Shown: one piece after another, positions 50,725 to 57,963 of the stretch
Layout: each line of letters opens with the position of its first letter
How positions within the stretch are numbered: the first letter of the stretch is position 1
Assembly (NCBI RefSeq): GCF_016757965.1
Contig: NZ_JAEKIW010000001.1
Span: forward strand, 152,751-216,750
Reading direction: 5' to 3'
DNA: 64,000 bases
Source of the DNA: Archaeoglobus neptunius
GTDB taxonomy: Archaea; Halobacteriota; Archaeoglobi; Archaeoglobales; Archaeoglobaceae
Position numbers and translations under genes: made by a program
The notes under the pieces: model-generated
Seen by the model: only the letters and a program-made list of their open reading frames with translations
The model's database searches: none
What the model was told of the DNA's origin: nothing

Positions 50725-51260
50725 AGATTACGGTCGATATTCCACCAGATATGGAGAAAATACTTCTGAAAAAATGTGAGGAGGCCAAAGTGTCTCCATC
50801 AGAATTTGTTTACCTCCTTCTTGAATGGTATTTCTACAGGAAACAGAAGAAGACTGAGACCACAGGAGAGTTAGGTGAGTTGCTCAGAGTGGCCAAAGAG
50901 GTTGCCGAAGAACGGGTGAGATTCTGCAAGTTCAGCGATGGAGCTTACTGCGCAATCGAAACCTTTGAGGACGTTTTTTCTGATAAGGAACCAGTCCCGA
51001 TATCCCCATACAGGTGCATATTTTGCCTGTATTATGTGGACAAAAGGAAAGACAGAAGAAGGACGGAATTCAGAGAGCTCACTGAGGCGAAGATGTATGA
51101 TCTTGCCAAAATTGCAGCAAAGTTCGTGGTCGAGCTTTACGGTGATAGACTGGGGTACAGGCCGAAAACGACCACCGATAAGGTTGTTGAAGACCAAGTG
51201 GTGAGAGATGAGGAAAAACTGCCAAAAAAGGCAGGGGTTAAAAAACTTCTTGACTGGTAG
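50721..51260 (+). CDS. RHH-type protein with cysteine cluster, ParR-like position
   Basis: The 179-residue protein starts with KITVDIPPDMEKILLKKCEE and SPSEFVYLLLEWYFYRKQK (2-42), a ribbon-helix-helix pattern. A middle section has four cysteines in two groups, FCKFSDGAYC (about 73-82) and YRCIFC (about 98-103), likely to bind zinc or an Fe-S cluster. The C-terminal third is basic. It is translationally coupled to the actin-like ATPase. In plasmid systems ParR, an RHH protein, links ParM filaments to DNA, and a similar adaptor role is a reasonable but untested inference. Confidence 0.6.
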   Translation: MKITVDIPPDMEKILLKKCEEAKVSPSEFVYLLLEWYFYRKQKKTETTGELGELLRVAKEVAEERVRFCKFSDGAYCAIETFEDVFSDKEPVPISPYRCIFCLYYVDKRKDRRRTEFRELTEAKMYDLAKIAAKFVVELYGDRLGYRPKTTTDKVVEDQVVRDEEKLPKKAGVKKLLDW

Positions 51261-52128
51261 GGTTGGGCTCAATATCAACGGTGATTTAAGCAGAAGTGAG
51301 ATTGCAGCGAGAGCCAGGATCGCAGAGAGTTCCGGAGTAAAAATAATCTGGATCGGAGAGTTTGAAGGTTTCGATGACCCTTTTGAGGTCGCTGAAATAA
51401 TAAGCAAAGAAGTGCGGATAAATATCGGGTTTGGGGTTATTTCGGCCCAGAGGAGATGTGATGAAATTGTAGAGAGACTGAAAGATCTGTGCGCTAAATA
51501 CGGAGAGAGATACGTTCTCGGTCTGGGAGCGGGTAGGGCTGACAAACCTCAGACCGCTTTTAAAAGACTCAAAAGGTGCATTGAAGAGCTGAGAAGCAGT
51601 GTGCCGTATCTTGTAGTAGGTGCTGGATCCCCCGGAACCGTCAGACTTTCATCATCTACAGACGGTGTTCTTTTCAATTCGGTCAATCCCGAATTCGTTA
51701 ACTGGCTTAGACGGTATCTCGTAAAAGATGTGTTCAAAGCTTCGTACGGTCCGGCTCTGATAACACCGAGTGAGAACGAGGAGGACCTCCTTATAGCTGC
51801 ATCCATAGTTTTTCTGGGTAGTAAAAGGCTTATATCGGAGTTTGGATTTGAGAATCTGGAACAGGAGATTTCAAAGGCGAATCTGACAGAGCTCATAAGC
51901 CTAAGAGAGGCAGGTAGAAGTATCAGAGATTGCGAGACTTCGGACGCTCTTTTCAAGCACAGGGATTTTCTGCTCAACAACTTTACAATCTGCGGGGATC
52001 TTGAATCATTCATCTTAAGGCTGAAAGAGCTACTTAAAGTAACGGACCATGTGGTACTCTCAGATCCCTTTTTCAGAGACCTAAATGCAATGAGGCTGCT
52101 CGGAGATATATGCAGGGTGGTGGGTTGA
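51208..52128 (+). CDS. Luciferase-like (F420-dependent type) oxidoreductase
   Basis: The protein of up to 306 residues is a TIM-barrel of the bacterial luciferase-like family, which in archaea includes coenzyme F420-dependent methylenetetrahydromethanopterin reductase. Family-like segments are VGLNINGDLSRSEIAARARI, IIWIGEFEGFDDPFEVAEII and YVLGLGAGRADKPQTAFKRL. It is shorter and more divergent than Mer, so the substrate is unknown. ATG 51208 follows GGTGAG but overlaps the previous gene by 53 bases and gives a 19-residue extension; TTG 51250 is an alternative start. The 3' end overlaps hisC. Confidence 0.7.
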   Translation: MRKNCQKRQGLKNFLTGRVGLNINGDLSRSEIAARARIAESSGVKIIWIGEFEGFDDPFEVAEIISKEVRINIGFGVISAQRRCDEIVERLKDLCAKYGERYVLGLGAGRADKPQTAFKRLKRCIEELRSSVPYLVVGAGSPGTVRLSSSTDGVLFNSVNPEFVNWLRRYLVKDVFKASYGPALITPSENEEDLLIAASIVFLGSKRLISEFGFENLEQEISKANLTELISLREAGRSIRDCETSDALFKHRDFLLNNFTICGDLESFILRLKELLKVTDHVVLSDPFFRDLNAMRLLGDICRVVG

Positions 52129-53159
52129 GGGAGGTTGTGAGGTTCATAAACAAATACGATCCGGGAAAATTTCCCGAGGACTTCTCTTACCCCGACGTTA
52201 TACAGATGGGTTCAAACGAGAATCCGTACGGTCCCAGCGAGGCTGTGAGAAAGGCTTACATGGAATCTCTTGACATGATAGCCCGCTATCCAAAGGCAGA
52301 CTACCACGAACTGAAGGAAGCCATCTCATCATACATAAAATTCCCGGTCGAGTGCATCGCTGTTGGTTGCGGGGCATCTGAGCTCATTCAGGCAGTTTGC
52401 AACATCATCATTGAGGAGCTGGACAGGGTCGTGATTCCAATGCCCTCTTACACCCTTTACGCAATTTACGCCATGCTGAGGAGCGCATCCATAAGTTTTC
52501 CGGTTTTTGAACGCTACGATATTGATGCTGACAGAATTGCAGAGGAAAATCCAAAACTCGTCTTTCTCTGCTCTCCAAACAATCCCACGGGGAACTGTAT
52601 AAATGAAAAGGTAATCAGGGGTGTGATCGAAAGCTCAGAATACGTTGTCCTTGATGAGGCCTACACTGAATTTTCAGGGGAAAGTCATGTTGAACTGGTG
52701 AAAGATTACGAGAATCTGATAGTTCTGAGAAGCTTTTCCAAGTACTTTGGACTCGCAGGAATGCGAATTGGTTATGCTGTCTGCAGTACCGATCTCGCAG
52801 ATGCCATTGAAAAGGTCAGACTTCCCTTCGCAATCAGTTATCCGGCAGCGAAAACTGCAATTGCAGCTATAAACTCCAGAGATTACTACGAGACTGTGAG
52901 GATGAAAATCGTTTCAGAAAGAGACAGACTTTACCATGAACTTAAAAAAATCGAATGGTTAAAGCCCTACCCATCTGAGGCAAATTTTATTCTGGTGAAG
53001 GTTGAGGGTGAGAAGGATATAGTCGAAAGACTGGGTGAGAAGGGGATAATCGTCAGGGATGCGGGCATTATGGGTCTCGATGGTACACATATTCGAATAA
53101 CGGTGGGCAGAAAAGAAGAAAACAACAGGTTGCTGAAGGTGCTCAGAGAGTTAGAATAA
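52110..53159 (+). CDS. hisC: Histidinol-phosphate aminotransferase
   Basis: This PLP enzyme of histidine synthesis converts imidazole-acetol phosphate to histidinol phosphate. The protein of about 345-349 residues has IQMGSNENPYGPS near 31, VGCGASELIQAV near 87, SPNNPTGN near 155, YVVLDEAYTEF near 180, the PLP lysine in RSFSKYFGLAGMRIGYAV near 211, and a late arginine in HIRITVG near 330. The start may be TTG 52125, which overlaps the preceding stop as TTGA and follows GGTGG, rather than ATG 52110. No other his genes are adjacent. The 3' end overlaps the convergent membrane-protein gene by 9 bases. Confidence 0.9.
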   Translation: MQGGGLREVVRFINKYDPGKFPEDFSYPDVIQMGSNENPYGPSEAVRKAYMESLDMIARYPKADYHELKEAISSYIKFPVECIAVGCGASELIQAVCNIIIEELDRVVIPMPSYTLYAIYAMLRSASISFPVFERYDIDADRIAEENPKLVFLCSPNNPTGNCINEKVIRGVIESSEYVVLDEAYTEFSGESHVELVKDYENLIVLRSFSKYFGLAGMRIGYAVCSTDLADAIEKVRLPFAISYPAAKTAIAAINSRDYYETVRMKIVSERDRLYHELKKIEWLKPYPSEANFILVKVEGEKDIVERLGEKGIIVRDAGIMGLDGTHIRITVGRKEENNRLLKVLRELE

Positions 53160-53687
53160 ATCCTCGGCTCTCACAACTTCCACACCGTCAATCTTCCCCT
53201 TCCTGTCGCTCACCACCTTTGCCCTGAGAATCTTTGCTGCTGCAATACTCTCGGCCATCTCAATACCATGGTCAAGATACTTTTCCACCTCCTTGGAAGG
53301 AACATCCACTATCTCAAGATTCATCATGGCCCCGGCTTTAGGGGGCAGCTTTCTGTAGTTCTGTCTCGTAACATACACCTTTCCACCATAATTTTTTTTC
53401 ATGAGTTCTACTGCACCTTTCGAGTCCGCAACTATCCTCAAAGGCATCTCTGGTAGCGGCATGGAGAGCAGAATGTAAACCCCTGCGGCCATCATGGCCC
53501 ATGTTGCTATGAGCGTAACAATCGCAACAACGCCTTTCACGAATTCAGTGAGCCTTATCACGTCGAGGAGAATCAGAGCAAGAAATCCAAACAGAACGAA
53601 TGCTGTCGAGATGAGAATCGCAGCTATGGTATCTCTTCTTCTTACCTCCCTAACCAGTTCTTCAAGGGCTATTTCAAACTCGTCCAT
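53151..53687 (-). CDS. Two-helix membrane protein with PIN-like C-terminal domain
   Basis: The 178-residue protein has a short acidic N-terminus, two membrane helices (about 20-45 and 50-75) and a cytoplasmic domain of about 95 residues. That domain starts RIVADSKGAVELMKK and ends MAESIAAAKILRAKVVSDRK, a pattern reminiscent of a small PIN domain: Asp after the first strand, a helix with acidic residues, and Asp after a late strand. No full catalytic set is certain. ATG 53687 is used, after GGATGTGAG. It lies just downstream of the surface protein at 53692, whose tail is similarly PIN-like, so the two probably work together. Confidence 0.55.
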   Translation of the reverse strand: MDEFEIALEELVREVRRRDTIAAILISTAFVLFGFLALILLDVIRLTEFVKGVVAIVTLIATWAMMAAGVYILLSMPLPEMPLRIVADSKGAVELMKKNYGGKVYVTRQNYRKLPPKAGAMMNLEIVDVPSKEVEKYLDHGIEMAESIAAAKILRAKVVSDRKGKIDGVEVVRAEDLF

Positions 53688-53691
53688 TTTC

Positions 53692-55164
53692 TCACATCCT
53701 TCCACCAACAAACAGGATTATACAACCGTTGTTGGCTGCAATCTCAGCGACCTCTCTGTTTGAAGTTACCAGAGGTTTTTTAAGTTTGATAGCCGCTGCT
53801 ATGCATTCCGCATCTTTTCTGCTGATACCGAGATTCATAAATCTTTCAACAAGCTTTTCATCCGGAGTTATGATTATACCACCCGGAAATGCGTTTGAGG
53901 GTGTGGAGTAGAGCCTTCTTCCGTATGCCCTTAGCAAGGCATATCTGTGGGGTGTGATCATGTCGTTACCAACAACAACACCCCTTCTTGTCATAAGCGG
54001 GAACAGGACCATGGCGAAGAACAGGCCGTAAGATGCCGGAAGCATCGTCGCAACGTATCCTCTTGCCTCCTCCAGCGTTATTTCAGGTATGGCTGGAGAT
54101 GGCAGGTTTATGGAAACGGGAAGGGGTTGTAATGAGGGAACCCGAGGAGATGTCCCGGTCTCACCTCCACCGGCCCTGCCCTTACCTTCTGCGTTAGCAC
54201 CAGCAACCGCTCCTGCACCGACTGAACTGGCAGCACCACCTCCACCGCCAACTCTACCCGAATTTGTAAAACCTTTCAAAACTGCGTAACCAACAATGTA
54301 GTCGTTTCCCACACCTGTCACAGGCTTAATGTACACCTTACATGTTCCGGAAAGCCTGGCCCTCGCCCTCATATAAAATACGGGTATTTTGTCAGTCACT
54401 ACTGAGGATGAAAAAGACTTCATTTCTCCCGATTTCAAAAATACGGTTTCATTAAATAGCTCGGTTTTGTTGGAGTAGGTATGATCGTCAATCCTGAGAA
54501 CATACCATGCCTCGAAGCTCACATTAACATCTCTGCTCAGATTGTTTTTCAACTTAAAGTCAGCATACCATTCGCCACCTCTCTTCTCCTTTTCCACGGA
54601 TATCTGCACATCAACCCCGTACCTGACCGGAATGACATCCTCAATCTGGAAGTGGATCTTGCCATCAGGTATCCTGAAGCTGCTGGTGTTGATAAAGATA
54701 GTGAATTTCGATTTGCCGTGAGGAGGTATGGTTTTGTTGAAAAATATCGATTCGGTCACTCTGCAATCGTCACATCCTTCAAAACCGGTGAAGGTCGGAA
54801 TTGTGATATTCACATCAACTGAACGGGAATAATCGTTGAAAACTGTGTACGTAATGTTGTGTCCCACTACATCGGCATCAATTCTCAACGGGAAAGGAGA
54901 TGGAGATAAGGTTTTGTACGGATCTATTTTTAGATTCTCTCCTGGTCTGACGCTTGGTATGTAAACAGTCTCTCCCCTGTAGCTCAGTTCGATATCATAA
55001 AGTGGAAAAGGATTGCTGTTGGTGAAATTAACCACAATCCAGTCCTTGCCAACCTCCTGAGTCTGATTTGGATAGAACAGAACATCCCTGTATTCGTAAA
55101 TACAGGAAGAGACCTCCGTAATGGAGAGAATTAAGATCATCAAAGCGAGGTAAACAGCCCTCAT
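53692..55164 (-). CDS. Surface protein with glycine-rich linker, membrane helix and PIN-like tail
   Basis: The 490-residue protein has a signal peptide (1-20) and an extracellular part of beta-rich repeats with several N-x-S/T sites (about 21-300). A Gly/Ala/Ser-rich linker (about 303-340) and a Pro-rich piece follow, then one membrane helix near 368-390 (ASYGLFFAMVLFPLM). The cytoplasmic tail ends with GISRKDAECIAAAIKLKKPL and VTSNREVAEIAANNGC, resembling the second half of a PIN domain. It might pass a signal or scaffold a nuclease-like module from the cell surface. The start overlaps the stop of the gene at 55161 (ATGA). No family is recognised. Confidence 0.6.
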   Translation of the reverse strand: MRAVYLALMILILSITEVSSCIYEYRDVLFYPNQTQEVGKDWIVVNFTNSNPFPLYDIELSYRGETVYIPSVRPGENLKIDPYKTLSPSPFPLRIDADVVGHNITYTVFNDYSRSVDVNITIPTFTGFEGCDDCRVTESIFFNKTIPPHGKSKFTIFINTSSFRIPDGKIHFQIEDVIPVRYGVDVQISVEKEKRGGEWYADFKLKNNLSRDVNVSFEAWYVLRIDDHTYSNKTELFNETVFLKSGEMKSFSSSVVTDKIPVFYMRARARLSGTCKVYIKPVTGVGNDYIVGYAVLKGFTNSGRVGGGGGAASSVGAGAVAGANAEGKGRAGGGETGTSPRVPSLQPLPVSINLPSPAIPEITLEEARGYVATMLPASYGLFFAMVLFPLMTRRGVVVGNDMITPHRYALLRAYGRRLYSTPSNAFPGGIIITPDEKLVERFMNLGISRKDAECIAAAIKLKKPLVTSNREVAEIAANNGCIILFVGGRM

Positions 55165-55868
55165 TTTCGTTTCAGCCCTGCAATTGCAGAGATGGCAAAC
55201 AAAAACAGCAGAGTTCCCCAGAACGCTATGTATCCCCTGACAGGAAGCATTGGAAGTGGCAGTATGGAGAATTCAGCAGTGTAAAAGGCTATTCCACCCG
55301 CTGGAATGCTGCCAGTCCAGAGGGGATTGCTGCCCGAAGATTTTGGTTCCGTATAGCAAAGTTTCCAGCTCGAGTCCACGTTTATCTCCAGTTTTCTGAT
55401 GTTCGTATCAGCACCGACGGGTATCGTTACACTCTTGAAGAGAATTCCGGAGTCCACAATGTCAGCATCGTACTCGACAGTGAAGTTCAGGCTTTTATGG
55501 GGTTCAATCGGATACCAGATTTCATAAACTATGGTGGTGTAGTCTCCCCTATCCTCCACACTGGACTTGAATTCCTTACCTTCCGAGTACACTTTGAGAT
55601 TTCTGACCTTTACCGGAACTCTCTCTTCAGTAAATGGTAATGAAAGAAAACCTATCTTTAGTGGTTGAACTTTTTGCAACCTTATCTCTCCAATTCCGGG
55701 AACAACCGGTTTGTCTATTAGGTTCTTTATCGTGATATCATATCTGACATGGGCTGTCCCGTCGATCTTTACCGTGATTTTAAAATTCGAGATTTCCTCC
55801 ACGCTGCTAGCCTGAACAGCAGGTATTGCGATAAGCACTAGGAGCAGCACTGCCAGTTTCCGCATCAT
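55161..55868 (-). CDS. Surface protein with signal peptide and C-terminal membrane anchor
   Basis: The 235-residue protein has a signal peptide (LAVLLLVLIAIPAVQASS), a beta-rich extracellular domain (about 22-200: FKITVKIDGTAHVRYDITIK, IVYEIWYPIEPHKSLNFTVE) and a C-terminal hydrophobic anchor (GYIAFWGTLLFLFAISAIAG) followed by LKRK. It is the second gene of the 57.8-53.2 kb minus-strand cluster, 28 bases after the large surface protein and overlapping the next gene by 4 bases. Function unknown; structural or sensing roles at the envelope are possible. Confidence 0.65.
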   Translation of the reverse strand: MMRKLAVLLLVLIAIPAVQASSVEEISNFKITVKIDGTAHVRYDITIKNLIDKPVVPGIGEIRLQKVQPLKIGFLSLPFTEERVPVKVRNLKVYSEGKEFKSSVEDRGDYTTIVYEIWYPIEPHKSLNFTVEYDADIVDSGILFKSVTIPVGADTNIRKLEINVDSSWKLCYTEPKSSGSNPLWTGSIPAGGIAFYTAEFSILPLPMLPVRGYIAFWGTLLFLFAISAIAGLKRK

Positions 55869-55896
55869 GTTAAAAAGAGGGTGAAATTTTAAAAAA

Positions 55897-57843
55897 TTAA
55901 CTTCTTTTTCTGTAACTCACCAGTGCCAGAAGTCCTGTTATCGCTGTGCCGATAGCCATGACTGACTCGTAGCTTGATGAGGCTGAACCGCTGACAACGG
56001 TTATTTTCGGTGATGTCTGCTCATTCACCGACAGCATTGGGTCAATACCCACAATGAAGGCATCCAGAACCTTGAAATCTCCGCTGCCCTGTATCTGATA
56101 GAACACAACCACCGCTTTGTGGCTGCTCAGCTCATCACTGCTTGCCACCCCATCGCCATTGGCACCCGGCTCCAGAGGGTTAAGTCTCCATACGTAACCC
56201 TCATCGTACCCGCTCATCGGACTTGTTATAACGGTTGGAGCACCGGCCAGCATGGCTGGATCATTGACCCACTCTGAATCCCCGAGTGTTGTCCAGTCGT
56301 TATCTCCAACCAACCTCTGGAAGTTTGCGGGTATCATGTCATACACATACACGAAAGGCGATTTCTCTCCACCCAGATTCTCAACGACGAGTTTCACATC
56401 AAACACGTTATTACCGGCGGTGCTGTTTTCCCTGACATACTTTGTGACCTTAACCAGATAACTTCCTATAACATATATCTTTTCTATAACGATGAAATTT
56501 GAGCCATACGTGGTATTTATGCTGTGGTTTGTGCTGCTAACTGTATCCCAGCCATTGGTTCCCCTGACTAGCTTGAAGGTGGCATTTGCCCAGACTACAG
56601 GAACCTGGTTATACGTGAAGACCATGTCACCGGTCTTGTAGGATGGGTTTGATGCATCCAGTTGCTGATTCGGCTCATAACCACAGATTACATTCGATCC
56701 GTCGAGAGCCGTGCCACCGCTGCAGTTCGTGTCTGCGAAGTTGCTATTCTGCACATAGCTGGAGAAGCTTCCCTGCTGAGTTGCCCAGACGGTGACGTTG
56801 GTCAGAACATACACGAGATTGCCTGTCGTCTTGCTGGTCACCGTCACGTTCGCTTTCCAGATGTTCCCGCTGAAGGGGCCACTCTTGTTCACCGCAACAC
56901 TTGCATTACCGAAAGCAAAGACGTCAACGACCTTTGTGCCGCTAACACTACCGTCAAATCCGAATTTCAGAACTGCAAAGCCAAAGGGTGCAAGGCGGTA
57001 CTGGAATGCGGTGGCCGATGAATAGTTACCGCTAACCTGGAACGTTGTATTCAGGTATGCTGACGAAGAAGTTAGGGTCACATCTCCCGTATAGAACGCA
57101 TCATTCTGAGTACTGGCCACAAAATCGCCATCGAAAAGATTGCAGACGCTCTGCCCGGTGAGGATCTGACAGCTTGTTATTGGACCGAGCGACTTCCAGT
57201 TATCATCTCCGAAGTTCGTACTTTCGTTGCTCAGGTATTTTGTCACATTTACCGTAACGCTTGGGCTGGATACGCCGATCAGGTTAAACCAGCTCTGGTT
57301 TATCGACACGTTGAAGTAAACAGTCCACGTGTATTCTCCTCTTGATGGTATTTTTGCCGGATCGAATTTTTCTGAAAAGTTGAACGGTGAACCTTTATCT
57401 ATGCCCATTCCCTGATCATCAACGTCATATTTCAACTCAACACTCTCCCCATTTTTAAGAACAGGGATGTGAACGAAACAGTTCGCATTTGCGGTATTCA
57501 AAACCTTTCTGACCTTGGACGGAATATCGCCCACGTTTCCTGTAAGGTATACTCCTGCAGGCGGGTTTATCTCCGTGCACTTGGTGATATTGTTCTGGAG
57601 GTCAAGCGATACCCACACGTCGTAAATGCTCTCTCCCGCACTGTTGGTTATGTTAACAACGCCAGTGGTGTTGGTGCTGTACGTGAAGGTTGCCTCACCA
57701 TTAACTATGGAACTGACATCAACCGTACTGTTGATCACCTCATCCACGCTGACCTCAAGCGGTGCGGCTGAAGTGTTAATGATAGTAATTATAAGCACTA
57801 TAATCACAGCTCCTGTCCCCATTTCTGCGAATCTCCAACCAAA
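55897..57843 (-). CDS. Large sequon-rich surface protein
   Basis: The protein of about 648 residues has an N-terminal hydrophobic segment (GTGAVIIVLIITIINTSAA), a Thr/Ser/Asn-rich extracellular region of several beta-domain repeats (each with patterns such as VTKYLSNES, VTVNVTKYL and VTKYVREN) and a C-terminal helix then YRKRS. Many N-x-S/T sites (NST, NTT, NIT, NQS) are likely AglB targets. It resembles archaeal surface or S-layer-associated proteins with conserved repeat-protein domains, but no named family is clear. ATG 57843 is chosen because a TATA-like TTTATATATGG lies about 25 bases upstream; ATG 57822 and frames back to 57924 are alternatives. It is the first gene of its cluster. Confidence 0.65.
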   Translation of the reverse strand, partial: FGWRFAEMGTGAVIIVLIITIINTSAAPLEVSVDEVINSTVDVSSIVNGEATFTYSTNTTGVVNITNSAGESIYDVWVSLDLQNNITKCTEINPPAGVYLTGNVGDIPSKVRKVLNTANANCFVHIPVLKNGESVELKYDVDDQGMGIDKGSPFNFSEKFDPAKIPSRGEYTWTVYFNVSINQSWFNLIGVSSPSVTVNVTKYLSNESTNFGDDNWKSLGPITSCQILTGQSVCNLFDGDFVASTQNDAFYTGDVTLTSSSAYLNTTFQVSGNYSSATAFQYRLAPFGFAVLKFGFDGSVSGTKVVDVFAFGNASVAVNKSGPFSGNIWKANVTVTSKTTGNLVYVLTNVTVWATQQGSFSSYVQNSNFADTNCSGGTALDGSNVICGYEPNQQLDASNPSYKTGDMVFTYNQVPVVWANATFKLVRGTNGWDTVSSTNHSINTTYGSNFIVIEKIYVIGSYLVKVTKYVRENSTAGNNVFDVKLVVENLGGEKSPFVYVYDMIPANFQRLVGDNDWTTLGDSEWVNDPAMLAGAPTVITSPMSGYDEGYVWRLNPLEPGANGDGVASSDELSSHKAVVVFYQIQGSGDFKVLDAFIVGIDPMLSVNEQTSPKITVVSGSASSSYESVMAIGTAITGLLALVSYRKRS

Positions 57844-57925
57844 CATGCTCGTAATGGTAATAACCATATATAAAAATTTTTCGAACTCTTGAATACTTAC
57901 AACATAAAGTATATAATCCAGCACC

Positions 57926-57949
57926 AGAAACGTTTAATACTACGTTTCT
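57926..57949 (+). promoter_or_regulatory. Perfect 8-8-8 inverted repeat around the RCK-DHH promoter TATA box
   Basis: AGAAACGT (57926-57933) and ACGTTTCT (57942-57949) are exact inverted copies separated by 8 bases, TTAATACT. The spacer with its flanks contains the TATA-like TTTAATAC. Its centre is about 26 bases before the ATG at 57964, so a dimeric protein bound here would block TBP. The bases are seen; the repressor role is inferred. Confidence 0.55.
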
Positions 57950-57963
57950 ATTGTGATTCTGAA

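Noticed and set aside
50871..51545. 224-codon minus-strand frame
   Set aside because: It spans the junction of two real plus-strand genes and has no recognisable domain.
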